Below are positions 11,414 to 20,108 of a DNA stretch of 64,000 bases, piece after piece; the stretch's first letter is position 1; each line of letters opens with the position of its first letter. The translations under genes were made by a program, and so were the position numbers. The notes beneath the pieces were generated by a model that did not search any database, was not told the origin of the DNA, and saw nothing but the letters and a program-made list of their open reading frames with translations. This DNA comes from Norana najaformis (Eukaryota > Annelida > Clitellata > Crassiclitellata > Hormogastridae): assembly GCA_964023275.1 (NCBI GenBank), contig OZ029916.1, positions 31,464,587 through 31,528,586 of the forward strand, written 5' to 3'.

Positions 11414-14400
11414 GTGTTTTACAGAAGGTTAGAGAGGGGACCTTCTCTTGAGTGTTCCATAGGGGTATCCTATCCCCTGAAGCACTGTTGGTTGATAACT
11501 GCCAACAGAGATCTGGTACAGAAACTTACTCCGGAAATCCTATACACGGAAATGGAGCGAGATAGTGGGAAGATGTGTCGCCCAATATCCTTGTGCATAG
11601 GGCGGAAAGACACAGAGGCTCGTTGTGAGACTTCCCTGTTCCCGGGACCGAGAAAACGACTGGTGCCTGAAAATATTGGCGGTAACGGGAGAGTTACAAG
11701 ATGTAGAATGGTAGTTACAAGAAAGTCCTCACGGAGAAAGGGAACGACTATTGCCAGTAAAGGAACGAACCCTGTTCTGAGTAAAGGCCATCCTCAGGAC
11801 GTTGCCCATCCGGCGACCGCGGAAGAGGCAAAGTCGGATCCCGAGACCGAGAGTTACAGTGTTGATTCCCTTAGGGAAGCGACCTATCCTAGGCCTTCCT
11901 TGGAGAGAACAGACAGTATGGGAAGAGATGATACGGGAAGACCATTGTACAGTGAGAGTGCAAGGGGCAGTGAGGCGGGTGGCTCTGAGCGTAGAACTGG
12001 GCTAGAGTTACCCCCACCCCGTGGACAGTTAGCCCGACCGAAAACGCCACAAAGTGGTACCAGAAGTGGGGTACCAGCGTTTTCTTTCCGTAGACCAGAG
12101 GAAGTTCTTGAAGATGCAGATGACGAGTCAGATGATAATCCCCACCTTGAGCAGGCAAGTGTGGACTACCGAGGTGCTCGCCCAAAGATATTTCCAGATA
12201 CGCGAACGTTGTGTAAAGAAATATCTGCGCAAGACGCGCCTATTACAATTGAAACGGAAGCTGGGACGCAGAGAGATCTTGAGAGAAATTTGTTTTCTCT
12301 CGCGGGTTACGAAAAGTTTTCAAGAATGGTCCCATGGATGACAGAAATGGCTGAGGACAACCAGAGTTATTATATACACGAGAATATCGTCGGAGGTATG
12401 CCAAGAGCATTCGAACAGGTTGGAGTACCGCGACCTATATGCAGAGAGAAGGAAACAAGTACTTTTGGGATACGTTGGTGTTACGATGATGAGGTGCGTT
12501 CGCGGGTGGCTGACCAAGACCATGGCAGTTCCACCAGAAATCAAATGGACTGGATGGCTGAGATGTCTTACCTACGGCAGACTGTGATAACTTTGAGTAA
12601 CAGGCTGGAAGAAATGTCAGTTCTAACGGCTCAACCCTCAGACGTGTTCCGAAGCGCAATTTCGGGGAACCCTATGGGCCCAGGTAACCCGGAAGATCGC
12701 CGAGGAAACATTGAGGATGAAGTTACGGGAAAGTCGCGGAGCCGAGGTTACCCAGAGATACGTGAAGAATGTTCCGAAGGCGAATTGTCGGGAAAGTCGC
12801 GGAGCCGAGTGTTCCCAGAGAAGGAACAGAGATTTCCGAAGGCCGAAGTTTCGGGAAACTCGCGGAGCCAAGGTTACCCAGAGAAACGAGAACTTTCTCA
12901 GGACGGACAGTCGAGAAAATTGTGGAGGCGATTTCTGCCTGAAAAATACGAAGTTGATGTGAGACAATCTTCGTCAGATGGCGCGACCGATTCAGAGACA
13001 GACAGAGATGCAGTATCGAGTGACAGAAATTCTGGTCTGAAGATAGTTCGTGAACGTGAAAGACGCAAGTCTTACCAGAAGTTTGGCCGAGAGACATTAG
13101 ATCGGGAAAGATCCCGCGAAAGTGTGAGACGCGGAAAGTACCCGGAAACCGACAAAGAGACAATTGGTCGGGAAGTTCGGGAAAGGTCCCGCGGAAGTCA
13201 GAGACACGGGAGAAACCCGGAAACCAGTAGAAAGGTTTTTGATCGAAAAGAACGGGAATGGTCCCGCGAAAGTGAGAGACGCGGAAAGTACCCGGAAAAC
13301 GACAGAAATGCTTTTGGTCGAAAAGCTCGGGAAATGTCCCGCGAAAGTCAGAGACGCGGGATTTACCGAGAAACCGGGAGAGATACGTTTGCCTCGGGAG
13401 CTCCCGTCAAATACGAAAGACGCTGCGAAGACCGAGAAACGGACAGAGATCTTTCTGCTTGGGAAGCGACACGAGAGCGACGCTCTGCAGGCCAGAATAC
13501 TAAGTTCAAAGAACGTAGCCACTTGGGCATGAAGACGGCGGAAAGCGACGCCGACAGCGGCTCGGAAAATAAACCTGACAGAGCCCAAAAACTCAGAATG
13601 AGTGATATTGGCGACCGCGCCCGGAGACGTACGGATAGCGGAGAAAGTTCCCAGAGATTTCGTACTAAAGTCAAAGTGGCAGATTTCGGGAATTCCGAGG
13701 GCCATGTAACCGACCACCATCGGTCTACATTGAGTAGTGCAGAGGAAAGTGAACCAAGTGATCGTGAGATAACTACGAGGAATTATAAAAAGCGTATGGA
13801 AAAGACGCGTATTACTGAGAAGAGAAACGGAAAGGCGACCGACCGAGGGATACGAATTAAACTTGAAAAATATGATGGAAAAACGGCGGTTGCCGCATTT
13901 TTGGCGAAATTCGAAGTCTGTGCTCGTTGTAACGCATGGAGCGACCAAGAGAAAGCAGACCAATTAATGTGTGCTCTGACAGGGCCCGCATCTCAACTGT
14001 TGTGGGATATGGGTGCACACCAAAATGTAACCTGGCATGAACTCGTTGAAAGGCTTAAAGCCAGATACGGATCCGAAGACCAGACCAGTCTTTATCGAAT
14101 GAAACTTCGCACTTACAGACAGGCCCCAGGAGAAAGCTTGAGCAATGTAGTGCAGGAAATAAGGAGGCTGATGGCTTTGGCCTATCCGGGACCCACAAGC
14201 GATATTGTCGAAACGGTTGCTTGCGACGCGTTCATTGATGCGCTCGCTAACCAAGATTTGGCTCAGAAGGTGCGAGAGAAAGAACCAGATAACCTTGAGG
14301 CTGCGTATAAGCACGCCGTTCGATTAGACGCTTATGGTCGATCTTCATCACAGGCTACTGATATTGACCGTAGGCATGGCCGAATTAAAGTTACAAGGGA

Positions 14401-15493
14401 GGATCGAAAATCCTCGGTTGCCGACGAGCAACAAAATCGTCGTTTAGAAGATCTCGAAAGGGAGATTAAGAATCTGTCTAAAGAAATTGGGCGATTTACC
14501 AGTAAGCAAGACCCCAGTCTTGTACCGGGAAAACCGCAAGAGAGAGAGGGCGGTTTAGAAGGAGGCGCTGATGGTCAACGGAAAGCCGATCCGAACGTTA
14601 CGCAGAAACGGTTATTTCCGCAAGGACGGTTGAGAAACCCTGATATCGAGTGTTACATCTGTAGACAAAAAGGGCACATAAAAAGGTTTTGTCCTCAACG
14701 AGTTTCCGAAACGGGTAGAGAAAGCAGTAACAATGAACCTCCTAAAGCAGAACACATCCAAGAGGAAGTTCAGAATCGCTTGGTCAAGGGTAGCAGGATG
14801 GCTTATGTCGTCGCTAGACTAGAAGGGAAGCGACTTCATTGTCTGATGGATTCAGGGAGTGAGATGTCACTTGTGCCACGACGTCTTGTACTGAGCACCG
14901 AGTTGACACCATCGGAGCAGCGTCTCTTAGCTGCGAACGGAAGCGAGATAAAAGTGGACGGTGAAACTACGCTGGAGATTCGTATTGGAAAGAAATTGTA
15001 CCAGTTACCATGTTTAGTGACAGACCAAGTGACCGAAGTGATCTTGGGATTGTCCTGGCTAGAGAGTAATCAGGCTAGATGGGACTTTGCTAGTCGGTCT
15101 GTATGGTTAGGGAGCGAAAGAATCCCTCTAAAAGAAGCCGTTGCTGAATCTATGTGCCGAAGAGTAGTCGTTCAGGAAGACACTGTAGTTCCTCCTAGAA
15201 GCGAGGTTGACGTTCCGGCATCAGTAGTATATCCGCATTTCCGAGAGGATAACGGAGACTGGACCACCGTGCCAGCGGAACTGACACCAGACCTGATGAT
15301 AGGACGCACCTTGGTTACAGGAAAGGAACCGAAAGTGTGGATAAGAATGTTGAACGTTGGGAACAAAAACTCGGTTGTAAAGAAAAGGACCGAATGTTGG
15401 TTGGAACGTGTTGAATTGATTGATGCCGAAGCTAAACAGTTCGGGGAAGAGCACAAAATACTGAAGAGACATCTTCGAAGATCCGTATGGTGA
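11414..15493 (+). CDS. gag-pro: Gag-protease polyprotein of the Ty3-type element
   Basis: ORF of 1359 codons. The first 212 codons lie in the 5' LTR and the frame runs on through the primer-binding site. The N-terminal 810 residues are charged and rich in Arg, Glu and Ser, with 25-residue tandem repeats at about 565-664 (pattern E-x-S-R-E-S-x-R-R-G-x-Y-P-E). Residues about 814-975 look like the retrotransposon gag capsid-like domain (LxxYDGKTAVxxFL ... WDMGAHQNVTW ... LxxRYGSE). A CCHC zinc knuckle CYICRQKGHIKRFC is at about 1080-1093. An aspartic protease follows: active site LMDSGSEMSLVP near 1142-1153 and VILGLSWLES near 1205. It would assemble particles, bind RNA and process the polyproteins. 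The true start could be a Met downstream of the LTR. The length is well above the usual 300-500-residue Gag. Confidence 0.88.
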   Translation: MFYRRLERGPSLECSIGVSYPLKHCWLITANRDLVQKLTPEILYTEMERDSGKMCRPISLCIGRKDTEARCETSLFPGPRKRLVPENIGGNGRVTRCRMVVTRKSSRRKGTTIASKGTNPVLSKGHPQDVAHPATAEEAKSDPETESYSVDSLREATYPRPSLERTDSMGRDDTGRPLYSESARGSEAGGSERRTGLELPPPRGQLARPKTPQSGTRSGVPAFSFRRPEEVLEDADDESDDNPHLEQASVDYRGARPKIFPDTRTLCKEISAQDAPITIETEAGTQRDLERNLFSLAGYEKFSRMVPWMTEMAEDNQSYYIHENIVGGMPRAFEQVGVPRPICREKETSTFGIRWCYDDEVRSRVADQDHGSSTRNQMDWMAEMSYLRQTVITLSNRLEEMSVLTAQPSDVFRSAISGNPMGPGNPEDRRGNIEDEVTGKSRSRGYPEIREECSEGELSGKSRSRVFPEKEQRFPKAEVSGNSRSQGYPEKRELSQDGQSRKLWRRFLPEKYEVDVRQSSSDGATDSETDRDAVSSDRNSGLKIVRERERRKSYQKFGRETLDRERSRESVRRGKYPETDKETIGREVRERSRGSQRHGRNPETSRKVFDRKEREWSRESERRGKYPENDRNAFGRKAREMSRESQRRGIYRETGRDTFASGAPVKYERRCEDRETDRDLSAWEATRERRSAGQNTKFKERSHLGMKTAESDADSGSENKPDRAQKLRMSDIGDRARRRTDSGESSQRFRTKVKVADFGNSEGHVTDHHRSTLSSAEESEPSDREITTRNYKKRMEKTRITEKRNGKATDRGIRIKLEKYDGKTAVAAFLAKFEVCARCNAWSDQEKADQLMCALTGPASQLLWDMGAHQNVTWHELVERLKARYGSEDQTSLYRMKLRTYRQAPGESLSNVVQEIRRLMALAYPGPTSDIVETVACDAFIDALANQDLAQKVREKEPDNLEAAYKHAVRLDAYGRSSSQATDIDRRHGRIKVTREDRKSSVADEQQNRRLEDLEREIKNLSKEIGRFTSKQDPSLVPGKPQEREGGLEGGADGQRKADPNVTQKRLFPQGRLRNPDIECYICRQKGHIKRFCPQRVSETGRESSNNEPPKAEHIQEEVQNRLVKGSRMAYVVARLEGKRLHCLMDSGSEMSLVPRRLVLSTELTPSEQRLLAANGSEIKVDGETTLEIRIGKKLYQLPCLVTDQVTEVILGLSWLESNQARWDFASRSVWLGSERIPLKEAVAESMCRRVVVQEDTVVPPRSEVDVPASVVYPHFREDNGDWTTVPAELTPDLMIGRTLVTGKEPKVWIRMLNVGNKNSVVKKRTECWLERVELIDAEAKQFGEEHKILKRHLRRSVW
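12055..12071 (+). promoter_or_regulatory. Primer-binding site, tRNA-Leu-like
   Basis: TGGTACCAGAAGTGGGG starts 3 bp after the LTR end. Its complement is the form of an animal tRNA-Leu 3' end plus CCA, as I recall that tRNA. It marks the LTR end independently. Oddly, it lies inside the open gag frame. Confidence 0.78.
13106..13405 (+). repeat. 75-bp (25-codon) tandem repeats within gag
   Basis: Four in-frame 25-residue units begin ERSRES, ERSRGS, EWSRES and EMSRES. Each continues with RRG or RHG, a Tyr/Asn-Pro-Glu-type step (the fourth has YRE) and an Arg/Lys-rich end. An earlier looser set (GKSRSR-GYPE, GKSRSR-VFPE, GNSRSQ-GYPE) lies at about 12727-12890. The product is RS-dipeptide-rich. 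Confidence 0.85.
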
Positions 15494-18400
15494 CCGGAGT
15501 GACAGAGCAGCCGAACCAACCTGAAGCAGAACAGGTCCTGAAACGATTATGGGAAGAGGTTCCACCTGACGTTTCAGAGGACGAGCGGAGACGGTTACGT
15601 GAGTTAGTGCTTTCCTACAGCACAACGTTTTCGCTGAGTGAGAGTGACCATGGGTTTACTTCGATAATACAGCATGAGATTGATACCCAGCAAGAGAAAC
15701 CTGTTCGTCAACCACTGAGACGACAGCCGCTTTCTATGTTGCCAGAGATTGATCGTCAGGTAGAAGATATGTTGAACCAAGGAATTGTGGAGCCATCAAT
15801 GTCGGATTGGGCATCCAATGTCGTAATGGTAAAGAAGAAAGATGGCAGTATGCGCTTTTGCGTAGATTACAGACAGTTAAATCTTAAAACGCGCAAAGAC
15901 GCCCATCCGTTACCTCTAATCCGTGAGAGTTTGGATACACTTGGAGGAGCCAGATGGTATAGTACATTCGATCTGAGGTCAGGGTACCACCAGATGGCCC
16001 TGCATCCGAGAGACAAGCATAAGACCGCTTTTGTGACAAGAAGGGGAAGTTTCCAATTCAGAGTGTTGCCATTTGGATTGTGTAATAGCCCCGCTTCGTT
16101 TTGTCGGTTAATGAACTTGGTCTTGACTGGACTTAATTACGATATTTGTCTAGTTTATCTAGACGATATAATTGTGTTCTCCAGGGATGTAGAGACACAT
16201 ATGCGACGGTTAGAGATGGTGTTCAGAAGACTACGAGAGTATAACCTCAAACTGAAGCCATCCAAGTGCCACCTGCTTCAGCAGAAAGTGTTGTTCCTTG
16301 GACACATATTGAGTGATGAAGGGGTAGCCACAGACCCGAATAAGGTCAAGGCTGTAGAAGATTGGACCGTTCCTCGGAACTTGCGACAAGTGAGATCCTT
16401 TATAGGACTTTGCTCATACTATCGACGTTTCATACCAGAATTCGCGGTGATTGCCCAACCGCTCCACTTCCTTACTAGGAAGAATGTTCCGTTTCGATGG
16501 ACCGATGAATGCCAAGAGGCTTTCGAGGAACTAAAACGAAGGCTTGTTACTTCACCAGTATTGGCACTACCCAACGATGATGGGCAGTATATATTGGACA
16601 CGGATGCCTCCGCTTATGCCATCGGAGCGGTGTTATCACAGGTGCAGGAAGGACAAGAAAAAGTGATCTCCTATGCAAGCAGACTATTATCGTCGGCAGA
16701 GCGAAATTATAATGTGACCAGAAGAGAATTGCTAGCTGTGGTCTACTTTCTCAAAGAGTTCCGTCAGTACCTGTTGGGCAGAAAATTCCTCCTACGGACG
16801 GACCATTCCGCGCTTCAGTGGTTGCGCAGAACTCCGGAACCGATTGGTCAGCAGGCTCGATGGTTGGAGACGATAGAAGAGTTTGACTTAGAAATTTGTC
16901 ACCGAGCAGGGACAAAACACGGGAATGCAGATGCCATGTCCCGGGGCCCGTCTGAAGGACAGTGTATTGAAGACGACAGTAAACGATTGATGGGAGAGGC
17001 GGCGTGGGTACGTCCTATCGAAGAGGTACCGCCCGCAGATTTGACCGATGGAAATTCAGGCCAGGAAGCTGGTTGGACTAAAGAGATTCTACGAAGAGAG
17101 CAGCAGAACGATCGTAGTATTGGTCCAGTTCTTAGTTGGAAGGAGTCCAATCACCATCCAACCGAACAAGAACTCTCGCCTTCTTGCGAAGAAATCAAAG
17201 TAATGGTGAGCAACTGGAATCAGTTGGAAGTGCTTCAAGGCGTGTTGCACAGAGGCTGGGTTCAAGGCTGTACCGGGCAAATTGAACGTTATCAGTTGGT
17301 CGTGCCCTTATCTCGACGAAAGGAGATGCTTGAACTGACGCATGGAAGTTTCGCTGGAGGACACTTTGGGATCCGTAAGAGCATGAGCCAGTTACAACGT
17401 CGGGCATTTTGGCCAGGCTGGAAGGACGATGTTAGACGGTTTTGTCAACGTTGTGATCGCTGTGCTCGGTATAGACGAGAAAAGCCACCAAGACAGGGTT
17501 ATTTGCAGAGTCCGCTGGTAGGTGAGCCAATGGAGAGATTTGGAATTGATATTACTGGACCACACCCGGTATCCAGCAAAGGGAACAAATATATCCTGAC
17601 CGCGATAGATTATTTCTCTCGTTGGGCTGAAGCACTACCTATTAGAAATCAAGAGGCCGTTACTGTGGCAGAAACTCTAATGGTGCACGTCTTTTCTCGA
17701 TTCGGTATGCCACGCCAGATATTGACGGATCAAGGACCGTGTTTCGAATCAGCCCTGTTCAAAGAGCTGTGTAAACTGATGGAGATTGATAAAATACGGA
17801 CGACTCCCTATCGGCCGTCGGGCAACGGAATGATCGAAAGGTTTCACCGAACCCTGAACATGTTGATCGGGAAAGTGGTATCGGAACGACAGAAGGACTG
17901 GGACGTTCATGTACCATATGTGATGGCGGCATATCGGTCGACGGAACATGAAGCTACCCAAAGAACTCCTAATTTCCTGTTCTTGGGAAGAGAGAATCAT
18001 ACGCCATTAGATTTGATTCTTGCCCAGATAGTGGAACGTGAGAGTTCTTCCTACGGTAACCTGGAAGAATATGTGGATAAACAGAAAGAGAAAATGGAAA
18101 CTGCTTACCGTCTAGTACGGGAGCAACTGAAGAGAACTGCAGAAAGAAAGAAGAAAACGTATGACTTACGAGTGAGACCTAGTCAGTTTTCATATGGAGA
18201 TTGGGTTTACTATTACTACCCTCGGCTTAGGAGCGGAAGGAAAGCAAAATGGGCCCGATTCTACACGGGACCATTCTTGATTGTTCAAGTTCTAAGTCCG
18301 GTGTTATATCGGATACAGAAGAATTCCAAAGCCACACCACTGGTGGTACACGTCGATAAATTGAAGCCTTATCACGGTAAATCTCCGAAGACTTGGTTAC

Positions 18401-18636
18401 CAGAGAAAGAGGATAACCATATTGTCGACGTCGGAAATTTAGAAGTCCTGTCTCGAGAGCAAGAACCGGAGGTTGAATTGGAGGACCCTCAAGGCACCTC
18501 GGCGGAATTGACTGTTCCCGAGACGTGTAACGAAGCGAATCCTCCGGAATTAACTGTTCCTGAAACATGCAACGAAGTAAACCCTCCTCGACGACCAATT
18601 CGGCCGCCTCGTTGGATGGACGATTACTATTGTTAG
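15487..18636 (+). CDS. pol: Pol polyprotein: reverse transcriptase, RNase H, integrase
   Basis: ORF of 1049 codons in the -1 frame relative to gag-pro. Its first ATG overlaps the gag stop (ATGGTGA). RT: VEPSMSDWASNVVMVKKKDG, FDLRSGYHQ and the catalytic YLDDIIVFS near residue 220. RNase H: LDTDASAYAIGAVLSQ, RRELLAVV and TDHSALQWL, then HRAGTKHGNADAMSR. Integrase: a zinc-binding HHCC module (about residues 617-660: H-x-GxHFGxxKS ... CxxC), then the DDE core with FGIDITG, ILTDQG and MIERFHRTL. The C-terminus has a GPY/F-like module (GPFLIVQVL ... YRIQ ... VHVDKLKPY) and a short tail ending WMDDYYC. No chromodomain. It is intact with all catalytic acids present. Expression needs frameshifting or reinitiation. 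Many LTR elements of this type insert by DDE integration in the nucleus. Confidence 0.97.
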   Translation: MVTGVTEQPNQPEAEQVLKRLWEEVPPDVSEDERRRLRELVLSYSTTFSLSESDHGFTSIIQHEIDTQQEKPVRQPLRRQPLSMLPEIDRQVEDMLNQGIVEPSMSDWASNVVMVKKKDGSMRFCVDYRQLNLKTRKDAHPLPLIRESLDTLGGARWYSTFDLRSGYHQMALHPRDKHKTAFVTRRGSFQFRVLPFGLCNSPASFCRLMNLVLTGLNYDICLVYLDDIIVFSRDVETHMRRLEMVFRRLREYNLKLKPSKCHLLQQKVLFLGHILSDEGVATDPNKVKAVEDWTVPRNLRQVRSFIGLCSYYRRFIPEFAVIAQPLHFLTRKNVPFRWTDECQEAFEELKRRLVTSPVLALPNDDGQYILDTDASAYAIGAVLSQVQEGQEKVISYASRLLSSAERNYNVTRRELLAVVYFLKEFRQYLLGRKFLLRTDHSALQWLRRTPEPIGQQARWLETIEEFDLEICHRAGTKHGNADAMSRGPSEGQCIEDDSKRLMGEAAWVRPIEEVPPADLTDGNSGQEAGWTKEILRREQQNDRSIGPVLSWKESNHHPTEQELSPSCEEIKVMVSNWNQLEVLQGVLHRGWVQGCTGQIERYQLVVPLSRRKEMLELTHGSFAGGHFGIRKSMSQLQRRAFWPGWKDDVRRFCQRCDRCARYRREKPPRQGYLQSPLVGEPMERFGIDITGPHPVSSKGNKYILTAIDYFSRWAEALPIRNQEAVTVAETLMVHVFSRFGMPRQILTDQGPCFESALFKELCKLMEIDKIRTTPYRPSGNGMIERFHRTLNMLIGKVVSERQKDWDVHVPYVMAAYRSTEHEATQRTPNFLFLGRENHTPLDLILAQIVERESSSYGNLEEYVDKQKEKMETAYRLVREQLKRTAERKKKTYDLRVRPSQFSYGDWVYYYYPRLRSGRKAKWARFYTGPFLIVQVLSPVLYRIQKNSKATPLVVHVDKLKPYHGKSPKTWLPEKEDNHIVDVGNLEVLSREQEPEVELEDPQGTSAELTVPETCNEANPPELTVPETCNEVNPPRRPIRPPRWMDDYYC

Positions 18637-19527
18637 ACATAACGGCGAGTGATTCTTAAGAGTGACTTTCGAATCTACCGAAAGAAAACAAGAGTCCCTT
18701 CGCGAGGACAATGATAACCGCTTAATTGCGGGAGTTTAAACGACTGTTTTCGAATACTGAATGTTTAGTTTGCTTTTGATGTAAAATTTCATTTGGACTG
18801 TGTATGCTTATTTAGCTACGAGTTGTTGTATTATATGTACCGTTTAACTGTGAAGATTTTGCAGACTGATTACAAAATACGAAGTGCGTATTGCGTGTTG
18901 ATGGAAATTTATGTTGAAGTATCGTAGTTTTTAAGTGTAACTGCGATGATGATACGCAATTGCCGTTTATTTGCGAAATGGTATGGACTGTTCAAGAATA
19001 CGTACTGAGTTTCTTTTGATCATAATTCTTGCCTGTAATATTTTAGTACCGAAATGTATAAAGACTTGAGGTACTAAGTACCGCTTAATTGCGGAGGGTT
19101 TAAGACAGGTTGGAGTGAGAGATTTATGTTTCTGTTTGATGACAATTTTTACTGTGCTAATTTCTGTGTAACGATTGGCAGTACTAGTGTTTTAACTGCT
19201 GAGTTCGTGTTTAACAGAAAAATTTGAGTTTCTGTGATGTACTATGTTGCGGAAATATGCATACGCCTGTGTTAATTGCGGAAAATCGCTGATATTTTCA
19301 ACTTTTGAGATTTGAGTATTTGATGTACAAAATTTCGATTGGATATTGTTTGTATATCATACGTTAATGCCGTCGCAACTAGTCGCTGCATTGGCTGACA
19401 CCTGTATAGTTAGGTATTGCGGTAGTGATGTCTGTTAGGTTGCGATTGTATAGATGATGCTTCTTGTATAGTTTCTTTTAATTCGATTGCATTGTACTGT
19501 TATTAGCGATGTTTGTAAATAATTTTT

Positions 19528-19532
<5 letters not shown>

Positions 19533-19567
<35 letters not shown>
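19533..19567 (+). repeat. A35 homopolymer inside the retrotransposon
   Basis: Uninterrupted run of 35 A on the plus strand, about 540 bp before the 3' LTR. It could be a replication or strand-switch relic, or an acquired retroposed tail. An assembly artefact of run length is possible. Confidence 0.85.
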
Positions 19568-19569
<2 letters not shown>

Positions 19570-20095
19570 ATTAATTTAGACCACAGAGCGATGCGGGCCT
19601 GCTGGTTTAGCTGTTGCCTTGTCAATATTTTTCGGGGTTGTACACGCATGATCTAATCTGATGGAGTTGGTGTGTATTGACTAGATCAGGAGATAGTTGG
19701 TGACTTTTCTCTCCTAAGTCTCCTTGCCATTTGCGGTTAGGTAGAGCTCAGTTTCATGACAGAGGGCCACGCTAAGGTTGGTGATCTGGTGAACTGGACA
19801 GGTTGCCAGTAGGGTGGAGGTTTGAGTCTCTTGCACCAGTAATAAGGCTGTCGCTGACTCGGTCGAAGAAGGGTAAGGGCACTGGGCGTATGGGCTGTTT
19901 GCTCACTCAGTTGTTGAGGCTCTCACCGTTAGCTGGCGGACGTGCATGGTAGCAGAGATTACCGAGTCTGAGTAACCGCCCTATAACCAAAGGTATACTG
20001 GTTCCTTGCCCTCTAAATGGATCTGAGTTGGAGATGTTTCTGTGTCACGATCGATTTAGGTCCCCGGTTTTGTCGGAGATGCTCCGCATCTAAGT

Positions 20096-20108
20096 AAGGT
20101 GGGGAGAG
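20096..20108 (+). promoter_or_regulatory. Polypurine tract
   Basis: AAGGTGGGGAGAG directly precedes the 3' LTR (TGTGGCGG). It is all purine except one T. This is the expected place for priming of plus-strand DNA synthesis. Confidence 0.8.

Larger units (their letters stand above)
9830..12051 (+). repeat. 5' LTR (2222 bp)
   Basis: It begins TGTGGC and ends GCCACA, a short inverted terminal match with TG...CA ends. It is unusually long for the family. It contains a TATA-like string, tandem 46-bp repeats, a 243-bp-spaced duplication and the first 212 codons of the gag ORF. Confidence 0.97.
18637..20108 (+). other. Long 3' internal non-coding region of the retrotransposon
   Basis: About 1.47 kb between the pol stop and the 3' LTR, AT-rich and without a convincing ORF. 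CCGCTTAATTGCGG (a CCGC/GCGG hairpin with a TTAATT loop) occurs at 18718-18731 and 19081-19094, with a partial third near 19270. TTTGATGTAAAATTTC-like strings recur about four times, so the region looks like old degenerate tandem duplications. No envelope gene was seen. Confidence 0.75.

Noticed and set aside
12320-13963. Antisense ORFs opposite gag, up to 288 codons
   Set aside because: Shadows of the repetitive, charged gag coding sequence; no domain.
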